Assembly (NCBI GenBank): GCA_963678705.1
Contig: OY783213.1
Span: forward strand, 14,698,451-14,762,450
Length of the DNA stretch: 64,000 bases
Direction of reading: 5' to 3'
Source: Panorpa germanica
Taxonomy: Eukaryota > Arthropoda > Insecta > Mecoptera > Panorpidae
Under the pieces are notes generated by a model, which was not told where the DNA came from, ran no database searches, and worked only from the letters and a program-made list of their open reading frames with translations. A program made the translations under genes and the position numbers. This document shows positions 11,363-23,334 of the stretch, piece after piece. Within the stretch, counting starts at the first letter, position 1; the number at the start of each line of letters is the position of its first letter.

Positions 11363-14300
11363 ATGGACTACTGTACAAGCAGGTAAGGGTACATTTAGAA
11401 ACCAAATAAGGTTTTTTTAGAGCCATCTTGTCCCATGTAACGCCATGTAACATGTCCAAACCGAAGTAACATTTAACTTAATACATCGGAGCGTTTTGCC
11501 GGTATTACGTATTCACTTAGATAGTTTTATATACATTTTGGTTTGGGTTAAAAAGGCGAAACCTTTTATTTATTTATTTTTTCAAGCCTCATGTTCATAC
11601 CATGTACCACAGTGCAAACGCAAGTAAAGTTTTCCTTCTGGTTTTGTTGAAAGACCCTATAGATGCAAAATATTTATTTTTCGTATTTTTTCCCTGTTTC
11701 TTCCGCTGATACTTTTGCTGTTGAACAACTATTTATTACATAAGTTTTCAAGTTCGTTTTATTCTTTAGATTATCAACGTGGTGGAGGCTGAGAACAAGA
11801 AGGGAACAAGTTCTGATAGTGGTGTCAGTGTGCGCTGTCTTTACCATTATCGTTCTAGCAGCTACGCGTGAACAAAGTGAGAAAAGATTTATTTTTATTA
11901 TAATATTATTATTAATTTTAATGTTTTTGCCATTGGACACTACATTCTTCTGCCTTAACTCATTAATTTACATATCATTGTGCTTAATTCATTTTTGATC
12001 CTTATTATATCTAAACTCACTCCTTCCAAAAGAAAAATAAAAACAAAAGTGCTACTGCTACTGCTCCTTCTGCTACTCTTCCTCCTGTTTCTACTCTGCC
12101 ATTCCTTCCCTTTCCTCACTCCTTTTCTCTATCTGCGCCATCCACTTCTTCCCTTCACTGCCTTATTTTAATAACTGCAGAATATTCATTTCGCTGGCAA
12201 TTGGCACAGAACATGAAGAGACGAACGCATAGATGGATAATTCAAACAGAACATATTTTGCCGTTTATGTATTTTACAATTTTATAGAAATTTCAAAGAA
12301 TGAACTTGTAACAAATCAATTCTTTTATTTAGCTGTATCAAAATCTCAACCAACTGAAGAATACGAAAGCATTTGTTTGACACCGGCTTGTGTTCTCGCT
12401 GGTAAGTAATTTATTTTCAATGGTATATTAACTTGACGCAATTATTGTTAATTAAATGAATTTGCTGAGTGGTTTGCTGGATTATTTCTGGTTCTATTTT
12501 CTCCTCAAACATAGCTACTCCTATTTTGTGAATATATTTTTAATAATTGGTAGAACATAAAGTGCATTAGTTGTTCCTCGTATTATAATACAAGGAAAAT
12601 TACCATACAATACATAATGGATTACAATTTGTTTGTGTTTTTATTTTAGCATCTAGAATTTTGGAGAACATAAATCCAGAAGTTGAACCATGTGATAATT
12701 TCTACAAGTTTGCTTGTGGAAATTTCATACGAATTAGAAACATCCCAGAAGATGTATCAACTTTAGATGAAGTTTCTATGTTAGTCGATACAATACAAAC
12801 TCAAATTCGTGTTGTACTGGAGGATCCGATAAAACCCGATGAGCCAGAACCATTCGTGTTAGCAAAGAAACTGTACAAAGCCTGCATGAACACGTGTAAG
12901 TAGAATGGTATCATCTTCGTGTTAGAAATTGTAAAAAGAAAATAGAATTTTGTTTATTTCACAGCGTCCATCGAGTCCCGTGGACTTGAACCGTTTTTGA
13001 AAATATTGGACAGTTTTGGGGGATGGCCAGTTCTACATGGAGAGGATTGGGATGAATCAAACTTTGATTGGCAGAAAACTGTTATTGAGCTTAGGAATAG
13101 AGGATTTATTTACAATCACTTCCTTTTGGTGGATGTAATGAGTGACATTAAAAACTCATCAAAATATCTCATGAGTGTAAGATTTACATATCACATAAAT
13201 TTTCTCTATTAACATTAATTATGGAAATAAGGCCAATGTGGCGAATTCGAAACTTTACATCATTTTATATTTGAATGCATAAATTAAGCTTTACAAAGTT
13301 AAAAATTCAATAGTCAAATATTAGATATGACTAAAATTTTCCTTTTTATTCTAAATTTTTGTTAAGTGATTCAAAATTAATTAGTGAATTATTTAAATAT
13401 ATAGACATAAGAATATATGCAAAATAGTTGATGCCGAATAAATCGACGCTAAATAAATAATGTTATAGAAAATGTAAAAACAGTTTTTTATGCCAAAAGA
13501 CAAAAATTGTTTCTTTCATAGAACATAGAACACTCGTTCAATGTCACAAGTTCAGAGCTCAAACTCAACTGCTCGAAAAGGAACAAATTTTGTCTGAGAA
13601 GAAACAGCCACAAACAAAAAGTTATATTTCGCCGAGACTGCCTTGAAATTATTTAGCGAATTTACACTACATGTACATAAAAGATGGCGTGAAAATAGAA
13701 AAAATTAAACGAGGCATTAAAAAATTACTCTATTTCAGATAGGTGAAGCGGATTTGGGTCTAAAACGTAAATTTTTAATAAACGGAATCGACGACCCCAA
13801 AGTAAATGCATATTATAATTACATGGTAGATATTGCAGTAATTTTTGGGGCCCCAAGAGAAAGAGCAGCTGCAGAAATGAATGAAACATTATTATTTGAA
13901 ATAAACCTAGCTAACGTAAGTATCACGAGAAAATAAATATATTGAAACATCATTCAGCATTAGAATTTTTAGATTACTTCACCAATTGAGGAAGTCAAAA
14001 ATGCTTCCGAGCGATATCATCCTACCACAGTCGCTGAACTCCAAACCAAGTACCCCGTCGTGAACTGGCTCGAATTTATCAACGCGTTGTTACCAGCAGG
14101 TCTTACATTTGGTGAAGAAGATGTTGCCAATGTAAAAGAACCTAGTTATCTAAAGAAATTGCCAGGAGTTTTGAAGAAAACTCCGAATAGGTTCGTATGG
14201 AAGTTAGAACAGATCTTGTTGTTTTTAGATGCAAATGTAACGAGTATGTGTGTAATATGGCGAATCCTTTTATAGAGTTATAGCTAATTACCTCATGTGG

Positions 14301-17300
14301 ATGACTGTTACCAAACACATTGAACATCTAACGGAAGCTTGTGTGAAACGAGGTATTGAATTCTTCCAAATCTTCAGTGTAACAGACCAACAACTACTGG
14401 AAGAACCAAGATGGCAATACTGTGCAACTACAGTTAAGGCAAAGTATGTCTTTAAAGGTTTTTTTTTTATAATTTTTTTTTTCAGAATTTAAGGCGATTC
14501 CAACAACATATCGCCTGAAGTTAATTTATTTTAATTGAAATTTATTATATTTATATCATTAAGGAATTCCGGCACTTTTTTAATTCTTTTGTATTGTTTG
14601 AAAGTATGTCTTTTAATTCACCACTGATGTTGTGTTTTGTTCTTTGCGTTTGATATTGTGGGCAGGTTATTAGTAGATGATGGACTGTTATTTGTTTCCC
14701 ACAGTTGCTGCACTGCGAGCTGTTGTTTTACTAATTAGATGTTGATGCGTCAATGTCGTATGTCCTGTTCTTAGTCAGAAAATGTTTTTTTTCGAATTGT
14801 CTATTGCTGTGATAAGAAGTTTCCCATTTGTTTACATTTTCCTTAATTAATCTTAATTTGTTGTTACTTATTTGCGTCTAGCACTGGTTTTGAATTTGCC
14901 TCATACCCTTTTTATACCAAAACTTAATGTGCTCTAGTGTTTCAAACTACGTTCCGCACACTCTACACATTCTTTCCTCGCTATTTGCCCAGTACCTGTT
15001 TCCTTTCCCCTCGTTTCCCAATCTAAATCTGGCAATCCTGCTCATGTTTTTTGTGTCTTTTTCTCTTAAGTAATGTGGTGTCTCTCTTTCCCAAATCCTT
15101 TTATATTTTGTGTTTGATTTCGTTTGCCAGCGAATTGATTTTTCGTTTGTGCTAAATATAATGATAATTTGAAATTAACTGGAACTACTGTGATTTTACG
15201 TGGTGGCTCAAGAAAAAGAACCTGACGGCTCCTTTAGTCCCGGTACGTCCCTGTATATGAGGTCACGAAAACATAAAACCTGCTAATTAATATAGGAAAA
15301 AGGGCGATATTAAATAAATAAAGAAAATTACCCATTTAAGTTAGCCACTAACAATATACATACGTGAATAAATCTGTATTTGTTATCTTCCAGGTTTTAT
15401 TATGCAGTGAATGCGTTATATGTTCAGAAATATTTTAATGCAGATGCGAAAAGGAATGTTGAAGATATTGTAAACAGAATAAAAACTGGATTTATGAAAA
15501 CATTGGAAAATGTTGATTGGATGGATAAAAACACAAAAATGCATGCTGCAGAAAAGGTTCAGAATATTACTACTTATGTTGGTTATCCTGAAGAACTATT
15601 GGATGTCAGTAGCTGGGATAGTCCTTATAAAGGTGTAAGTATTTCATGCGTAATAGACGACAGCCATGCTGTGCTTTTCGCTTCCTAGGCACGTAGCCTT
15701 TTATCGCCCTAATAATGTCTGCTTTAACTTTAATTTTACTTTAACTATACTTTATATCCCGACAACAAGAATGATCTGTTCATGGCCACTGCCGTTATGA
15801 ATTTCGGATTCTCAATCAAAAAGGCGGTGTTAACAGGAAGCGTCAGCGAAGTCTGTGGCACCGCCCTTTGGAGTCTATTTCTTGCCATTGCTGAATTTTT
15901 ACATTGCCACAGAATGTGGTCAAGATCTGCCTTCTCTTCACTATATGTATTTTATAAAATTCTCTACCTTTGACTTTGTGTTTATATTTACGTAAATGCT
16001 TGATTTTTACGAGTATGTGTACCGTATCTGCTTGTACAGTCTTCGACAAAAGTTTTTACTTATTTAACTATAAGTCCTTCCATCGTTGTTGTCCGGCAAT
16101 GTCCTCAAGAATTATTCAACTCAAAAGACATGCAGAAGTACAATTAAATTCACCAACACGGAGCTTTTAACAAAGATTTGTTCTGTTACAGATAAAAATT
16201 GACGAAAATAATTTCATGGATTCTCTTCTCAATATAAAAAAGATCTTCACAAACTATGATTTTTACAAGTTAAAGAAATCCTTTAAGAAAGCCAGCTGGA
16301 CAAATTCTACATATGAAAGAGATGCATCGGGAGTCAGCGTTTTTTATTCGCGGACAGACAGAACTATTAGTGAGTATATGTAAAAAAAAATTTGTTATTA
16401 ATATGATTTAATAAAACGTAATCTACAAATTTATTTTAAAGATTTTCCTGCTGGGATCCTTCAGGGAGTCTTTTTCTCTGCTGATCGTCCTCAATACATG
16501 AACTACGGTCCAATTGGTTCTATAATTGGTCAGGAATTGATTATTGGTTTCAATCATCAACTACTTGAAGAGGATGGTAAAGTTCAAGACTGGTGGGGTA
16601 CAACAAGCGAAGTAGAGTATATAAATAAACTCCAGTGTCTTATCGAACAATACGGAAATTATACAGTGAAGGAAGTGAACCTACAGGTAAGTATTTAGAG
16701 CAATACGAAACATTAAACAAAAAACGTAAGCCACGCAAGCGACGACTGTCTTCTATATGTGAATTGTACTTGTAGTATTTCGATAATTCCTTTTTCCATT
16801 TTTTGTACCTTTTATTCGCTTACATCCAGGAGGTGGTTCGTGTTTCAGCTTTATAAAGCCAAGCAAAAACTTTAGTGACGTAAATTCGTTTGGTCATTGC
16901 CTTAACCTTGAAAGAAGTATTTATAATAATAGTTGCTCTTTAATCACAGGTTAATGGCATCAACACTAGGGAAGAGAATATGATCGAAAATGTCGCAATA
17001 GAAGAAGCGTACTCAGCTTACATAAAATGGGTTGAAGATCATGGGGAAGAACCAGAGCTTCCAGGTTTACAGTACACTCCGAGACAAATGTTTTGGTTAG
17101 CAGCTGCCAACGCGCGATGCTCGAAATCAACGCCAGGTTATTATATGACTTATTGAATATTATAAAATAAAATCGAAATTATTTGACACTTGTTTTATAT
17201 TTACAGAGGAGATGAGGATTGATGTGGAAGAGGATCATTATTCTCCAGACGAGTTTAGAGTAATAGGGGCATTTAGTAACAGAGAAGATTTTGCCAAAGA

Positions 17301-17358
17301 TTTCCAGTGTGCTCTAGGATCTCCAATGAATCCTCAACGTAAATGTCAAATTTTCTAG
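11363..17358 (+). CDS. Neprilysin-like M13 protein, copy 3, zinc site lost
   Basis: Thirteen exons: 11363-11382, 11770-11876, 12333-12401, 12650-12895, 12965-13176, 13739-13915, 13973-14190, 14276-14443, 15394-15634, 16192-16369, 16442-16686, 16950-17136 and 17207-17358. They encode 739 residues ending CQIF. The 7-residue tail starts MDYCTS; exon 2 has STWW and a hydrophobic stretch of about 20 residues. Where HExxH should be, 16531-16545 reads QELII, so both zinc His are gone. The third-ligand exon reads ENMIEN rather than ENIADN (Glu kept, Asp to Glu). The exon-13 His is Tyr (HYSPDEFR), and NAYY reads VSVFY. Exon 10 is three codons longer than in most copies. Catalysis by the M13 mechanism is not possible on these residues, yet no stop or frameshift occurs. 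Introns 2 and 8 contain retroelement fragments, and the middle of intron 9 is unassigned. Confidence 0.9.
11915..12200 (-). mobile_element. Non-LTR retrotransposon 3' end, family A, intron 2 of copy 3
   Basis: Begins with the same left border (TTTTGCCATTGGACAC) as the fragments near 44100, 47060 and 34350, and is cut off earlier. A common 3' border with variable 5' truncation is typical of non-LTR insertion. Confidence 0.6.
13240..13400 (+). mobile_element. Non-LTR retrotransposon fragment, family B
   Basis: Closely resembles, in the opposite orientation, the segment at 30300-30440 (shared GAATGCATAAATTA and AAATTTTTGTTAAGTGATTC). It sits in intron 5 of copy 3. Confidence 0.55.
14551..14830 (-). 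mobile_element. Non-LTR retrotransposon C-terminal remnant, family C
   Basis: The minus strand reads CSNCGKQITVHHLLITCPQY and then runs to a stop at 14551. This is the CxxC-H-C tail that follows the RNase H region in I/Jockey/R1-type elements. An internal stop shows it is dead. It lies in intron 8 of copy 3. Confidence 0.65.
14915..15130 (-). mobile_element. Non-LTR retrotransposon fragment, family A, intron 8 of copy 3
   Basis: The minus strand reads [20 protein letters not shown] and then CRVCGT before a stop. The RFRLGN..RYW word recurs at 34636-34839 and 47370-47555. Confidence 0.62.
15635..16191 (+). other. Intron 9 of copy 3, unassigned GC-richer patch
   Basis: The middle (about 15780-15930) is less AT-rich than its surroundings and has overlapping open frames of about 63-68 codons on both strands with no motif I recognise. 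It is absent from intron 9 of copies 2 and 4, so it is probably an insertion. Confidence 0.4.
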
Positions 17359-18319
17359 ATGAAGGTTGTAACTTAATAATATAGCTGTGTTGTTTAATAA
17401 AATTGTTATATGTTTTGTTTTACTTTTAAATAAATTTTAATGTTTATTAATACACCACTGTATATATTTCGTACGGCGGATTTCATAATATGGCTCGTAG
17501 TCAAGACATCAAAACCTGATTGACCATTTACTCATAGTCCAAGATCGCAGGGCCGCCAGACATCACTTATTTTCTGATGAACAAAATGTGTAAGATTGAG
17601 TAGTGTTAGTATGTACAATGACCTGCTGCCTTGACCAGGCGGCCATTTTCCAGGTATCAGAAAAACAAGGTTTATGTCTCACTCACTCTCATGCGCACGG
17701 ATAATGCCCTCTCGCTCCTACTCATAGCGAGAATAAAATTGGGTCTAGGGGATGTTTGGCCCCTTGGATCAATCTGTCCTCTTGTAAAACGTTTTAAAAC
17801 AGTTGCTCTGTTAATTACTACAATTAATTTAAGACTAGAGCGAATGTCCCCTTCCCGAAAATTCCAATTTAAATCCTAGTTTGCCCTTTATACATTATGA
17901 AACAACAAAAATTGCTGAGCAACCAAAAATATACAATTGACCTCTTTTTAATGACGGAATCTTCAACTAATTAAAGAAATAAAAATAAAAATTAATCTCA
18001 AGTGTTAATTAAAAATTATAACGCAAGTTCAGGAATTTAAATTAGACGCACATGGCATTCGTTTGAGTTGTAAGTAGATGTTACATCTTTGCATGTTTCT
18101 CGATGAACATTATAACAGAGAAGTTGTTAATAGAACACAGCTTGGGTGAAGATTCATTAAATTATTTTCATTCATAATGTGATAATCAAAATAAACGGAG
18201 CAATTGGTGTAGCTTGAAAGAACTTTAATGAAAACAGTAGATTGTATGATTTTTTAAAACGAGCTCTGTTGTTTAGTTGTTTGATTTCATATACAGTTAC
18301 GTGAATTGGTTCATTCGAC
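17359..18319. other. Intergenic region between copies 3 and 4
   Basis: After the copy 3 polyadenylation site there is no recognisable gene. An 82-codon open frame at 17631-17879 starts ATG but has no motif and no relation to neighbours. The shared 5' flanking block seen before other copies is absent here. Confidence 0.6.
17429..17434 (+). other. Polyadenylation signal, copy 3
   Basis: AATAAA 71 bases after the stop, in the same shared 3' context as copy 2. Confidence 0.6.
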
Positions 18320-21300
18320 ATGAATGAAAATGCAAACAAGTAAGTGACCCTTTTATTTATTATCTCATTTTTTACCGATTAATATCAAAATTTGCTAACG
18401 GAATTGGAACATTTTTTGTTTTGAACTTGTATGTTAACAAATGAAAATAAGAAAACAAGTTTTTCAAAATTATAATAACAAAATAATTTTTATATATAGG
18501 TTAAATTCAGAGAGTTCAGCGGTTACTTAGGCTTAAAAGAGGTTAGGTATAAAACAGCCGTATAAATGTGTGATGCGATTGTGAGTTTAATCTTATTCAT
18601 TCCTAAATACACTATAGAAACAATAACGAGACAGTGATTTTGCATTGCATCGTAGATTTATACAGCAAAACTTGTTTTAAACATGAGTGACCGCCGAACT
18701 CTCCTTATTTGAAATACACTTACATTATTTATGAGGTTACATCTATTGCCAGGGATTTTTTTTAGCTTATTCGTAACCTGCCCTAACGACACAGTGAGCA
18801 TCATTTATGCTTTATACTGACTTTTGTGTGTCTTGAAATTCGATCCGCGAAACAGCGTTATACTTTTTCGATTTGTTTGTTATTAAACTAAGTTGATGGT
18901 TATGATAGTCATGTTAAATATGTATAAAAAATGTTTGATGGTGGCTATGACGGATAAATGTCAATGCCAAACAAATAAATAAAAAATAATAAGTTGATTA
19001 TATACTTACATAATCATAATCTTATCAGGCAGCGGTGCAGTTCACATATATGACGTCGTCGGTGATAAGACGCACCATCGAAAATAGGCCGGCGTTAAAT
19101 TAATTAATTGAAAAAGAAACGTTACCGTAGAAATATACCTACATTTCTACCAAACAATTAAACTCTTTTGCAAATATACCTTTTCTTTATTGGATATTTT
19201 ATACTTTATGAATTTAAAAAATAATTCTTTATTCCATATATTATATAATATATATATATATTTCAGAAATTCATGGTGGCGCACTAAAACAAAAATGGAA
19301 CGAATTCTCACTCTATTGACCATTGTCGCTACGATCTTACTTATTGCTCTGATAGTGGCTTTATGTGTTGTTTTGTCCAGTAAAAAAGGTCAGTTTTAGT
19401 AAATTAAGCGTCCGCATTGCTCGTATCAAATATATTCGCTTTTTGAATAAAACGTTGTATTGTTAAATCATACAGATAATACTAAAATCTGTAGCAGTCG
19501 CTGCATACGTCTTCCGCCCCACTTCCTTTCCTTCTAAGTGAATTAGACGCGAGCTGCGCAGACGTGTGGAAGCATATCTTAATAGTATATCTTTATATAA
19601 TAGTTAAAGTTATTCTTAATAAAAATTTTGGTTACAATTAATCGCAATACATGAGACTACACTAGAGGCATTTTAATTCTACACTCCTCTAACTAGACAA
19701 CAAAATTTAATAACATACGATTGTAATAAATTAAAATTAAGCTTAATTAAAGAGTGACCATTAGTTAAGAATAACCAACAAGTCAACGTCGTACATTAAG
19801 AATGCTGTTTTTAAAAAAATATATATATATTTATATCGGCAATATGTTATATAGACATTTAACAATAGCTTCACCATAAAGTTCAACCTGCACGGTGTAT
19901 GTCCATTGACACAATAAGTAGATACTTATTATTTTATTTAATGAAGGTACTCCCATTTTCCGGAAGGTTCATCTCTAATGGTTTGAATAGAAATAATAAT
20001 ATTGCTTTTTTTAAATTATTTTTAAACCAATTTATTCTTTACAGAAGCAGATATTTGTATGACACCTGGTTGTGTACGCACTGGTAAGAAACAGAACATT
20101 TACAGAATATTTATTTTGATTTCTTCATCCCCACGTAGAGAAGCAAGTTAAATCTTGCACACTGCGTTATAATTTCTATATCTTTTTTTTCAATATATTT
20201 ATGTACTTTTTTAGTAAGTATTTGTATATCACAATAATCTTTGTTTTATTATTTTAGCTTCGAAGCTGTTAGATAATTTGGATCCAGGCGTTGATCCATG
20301 TGATGATTTCTACAATTTCGCTTGCGGTAATTTTATGCGAATCTCCAACATACCAGACGATGCAGAATGTGTTCAAGAATATATTACAATTGAAGAAAAA
20401 GTCCAACTTCAACTTCGTTCAATACTTGAAGCACCCATAGCAACAGACGAACTAAAACCATTTAAGTTGGCAAAGAACTTGTACAAAGCCTGTATGAACA
20501 CATGTAAGCAACATTCAGGAATTTCTAACTACGGGGAAGATATGAAGGATCTTTTGAACACCATTGAACTTTTATTCCTCAGCTTTGATAGAGTCCCGTG
20601 GGATTCAACCGTTGCTACAACTCATACATAGTTTAGGAGGATGGCCAGTTCTATCAGGATCAAATTGGTATGAATCTATATTCAGTTGGCAAAACACTGT
20701 TAGAGATTTTAGAAATAGAGGACTGAGGACAGATTTCTTTATCTGGATCTATGTTGATACTGATGTTAAAAACTCATCAAGTCGTATCATTTACGTAAGA
20801 TTTATGTATTCTTTTATGAAATAGATAATAATTATAGTTCTTGAGAAATATTCTTTACTTCAGGTGGATCAACCAACTTTTGGTGTTAGTCGTGAATTTT
20901 TAGCAGAAGGGTTGAACAACCCAATTATGGCAGCTTATTATAAATATATGGTAGACATTGCAGTACTTTTAGGCGCTCCCAGAGGAAGAGCAGCTATGGA
21001 ATTAAAGGAATCAATATTATTTGAATTAAATTTAGTAAATGTGAGTTATTAATTACGAGAACTTATTATATTGTACATGCTCTTCTTGTGTTGCACCACC
21101 AACGAAACACATGAAGCTTGAAAGAGTTTTTGTAAGAATTAGGGAATTTTAGATTTCACAACCAATGGAGGAACGCAGAAATGCCAGCCAACTGTACAAT
21201 CCCTACACAATCGCAGAACTACAATCGCTATATCCCAGTGTGAAGTGGTTAGACTATATCAATGCGTTAATTCCACCAGGACTTACTGTTGATCAACATG

Positions 21301-22980
21301 AAACAGTCATCGTTAAAGCACCTGGATATCTCAAGGAGTTTGAAAGAATCTTACATAAAGCATCGAAACGGTTGGTATGTCTTTTATAAAGACAATGCTT
21401 CTACACTTTTGAATACTGTGGCATTATTTTGTAGATTACAAGCAAATTACATCATGTGGAAACTAGTTGCAGGCGAAGTTCTCTTCCTGACAGAAGATCT
21501 TAGAAAACGTAAATTACAATTTATTACTTCTATAGCTGGCATAACTGCCGAGCCGCCAAGATGGAAAGAGTGCACCAGCATCGCAAGTGGGAGGTATGTC
21601 TCTATCGTCATATCCAAATAACACCCACAAGTTATACGAGTAATAGTATTTTTATTCGTTAGGTTTTCTTTAGCCGTTGGATCGTTATACGTTCGAACAT
21701 ATTTTAATGAGAACGCAAAGGAAATTGTTAAGGAAATGGTAAATCGAATTAAAATAGAATTTCGAACAATTTTAGAAAACGTTGATTGGATGGATGAAGC
21801 CACAAGGAAGCGCGCTTTGGAAAAGGCACTCGCTATGAAAAGTTTTATTGCGTATCGTGATGAATTACTTGATGATAGTAAACTAAATAAATATTATAAA
21901 ACCGTAAGTATTCAGAATGATAGCAACTTAAATTAATCAAAGTCCTTAAGAAAGTTGTCTAAGTTGATGAATTTTAATAACAAAGTTAGAAATTGATGAG
22001 AACAAGTACCTGGAATCTGATCTCAACACCATCATGTTCGCTAGAGACTATGCTTGGAACAAATTAAGGAAGCCAGTCAACAAAACCGATTGGGAGTCTC
22101 AGGAAATGGCTGCTATTGTAGACGCTGTGTATTCGTGGAACGAGAACAGTATTCGTTAGTATTACTTTTTCCTTTGAAAGAATGAAAATTGATTTTTAGT
22201 TGGTCTATCTACCAATTCTTTGTAAAATTCCTCCAACAGAACTTACAGCGGGAATTCTGCAAGGATTTTATTTCTCAGCTGATCGTCCTCAGTACATGAA
22301 CTACGGCGCAATTGGTTCTGTAATTGGCCATGAAATTACTCATGGTTTTGATGATCAAGGAAGGCAGTTTGATAAGGATGGTAATCTTGTTGATTGGTGG
22401 GATCCAGCAACTGAAAAAGCTTACTTGAAGAAAGCCAAGTGTATTATCGAACAATATGGAAATTTTACAGTGAGGGAAGTTGACCTAAATGTAAGTATCA
22501 TTATCATAGATCCCTTTGTTGATTAATCATTCAAATATTTCTAATTGGATCTGCATTTACTATAGGTGAATGGTATCAATACTCAAGGAGAGAACATCGC
22601 AGATAATGATGGACTCAAAGAAGCTTACTTAGCTTACACAAAATGGGCTGAAGATCATGGGGAAGAACCGCAACTCCCAGGTTTACAGTACACTTCGAGG
22701 CAAATGTTTTGGATATCAGCTGCTAGTATTGCTTGTTCTAAATGTAGACCAGGTCGGGAATGTGTAAATAAGTACACGTAATTTTTATTAAGATAATTGA
22801 ATATTACTAATAGAACATTGTTTAACAGAGACATTGAAGATGAGAATTATGACGGACAGCCATTCTCCGGGGGAGTTTAGGGTTTTAGGACCTTTAAAAA
22901 ACAACGAAGATTTTGCCAAAGATTTTCAATGTCGTCTAGGATCTCCAATGAATCCTCAACATAAATGTAATGTTTGGTAG
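18320..22980 (+). CDS. Neprilysin-like M13 metallopeptidase, copy 4
   Basis: Thirteen exons: 18320-18339, 19267-19388, 20045-20083, 20258-20503, 20583-20794, 20864-21040, 21153-21370, 21435-21593, 21663-21903, 21986-22154, 22240-22490, 22566-22752 and 22829-22980 (730 residues). The tail is 7 residues (starts MNENAN). Exon 2 is longest here (122 nt) with NSWW, a Lys/Arg-rich stretch and a strongly hydrophobic segment. Exon 3 is shortest (39 nt). The zinc motif is intact (HEITH, 22329-22343, then GFDDQGRQFDKDG), as are GENIADND, HSPGEFR and the C-terminal CNVW. NAYY is changed to DAVY. Copy 4 has the shortest introns in the distal half and lacks the 5' flanking block shared by the others. I infer an active ectopeptidase with its own regulation, possibly close to the ancestral gene. 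Confidence 0.91.
18511..18702. mobile_element. TIR element family 2 (intron 1 of copy 4)
   Basis: A 192-bp element with imperfect inverted ends: AGAGTTCAGCGGTTACTTA at the left and TGAGTGACCGCCGAACTCT at the right. A decayed relative is at 54139-54314. Confidence 0.65.
18900..18990 (+). mobile_element. Non-LTR retrotransposon 3' end, family B
   Basis: Contains TGTTTGATGGTGGCTATGAC and an A-rich end, matching the 3' end of the family B copy at 30225-30545. It lies in intron 1 of copy 4. Confidence 0.5.
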
Positions 22981-23062
22981 ATGAAGAATATACCATTAAT
23001 ATAACTGTATCTTCTAATAATAAATTTACTTGTTTTGATTTAATTTATAAATTAAACCAAAA

Positions 23063-23068
23063 AATAAA
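23063..23068 (+). other. Polyadenylation signal, copy 4
   Basis: AATAAA 83 bases after the stop of copy 4. Confidence 0.5.
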
Positions 23069-23089
23069 ATTTTTGACTTTTAATAGTGA

Positions 23090-23334
23090 TTATTATATTT
23101 AACAACAATAAGTTGATTATTGAAAGAAGTTTCTATTATACTCGTAGTTGAAATACACTAAACAAAAGGAATACATAAACAATAACGTTTATATAGAGTA
23201 CTTCATAGCAGCATTCTTTGTTTAAACAATTATATCTTACATTTAGTAACCCAGAGGCTTGCCTTCAGAGTCTGGAATTTTACTATTCCTGTAATATATG
23301 TTATTTTTAAAAGTGGTACATATAATATAGTAAA
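23090..23334 (+). promoter_or_regulatory. Shared 5' flanking block, copy 5
   Basis: A shortened version of the shared block, with ATAAACAATAACGTTTATAT and GCCTTCAGAGTCTGG before the ATG. It fills nearly the whole gap between copies 4 and 5. Confidence 0.4.

Noticed and set aside
17631..17879. 82-codon ATG open frame between copies 3 and 4
   Set aside because: No motif, no splice partner, no counterpart in other intergenic regions.
21447..21803. 118-codon minus-strand frame opposite copy 4 exons 8-9 (and similar ones at 31184, 34942, 44724 and 60091)
   Set aside because: They are shadows of conserved plus-strand exons.
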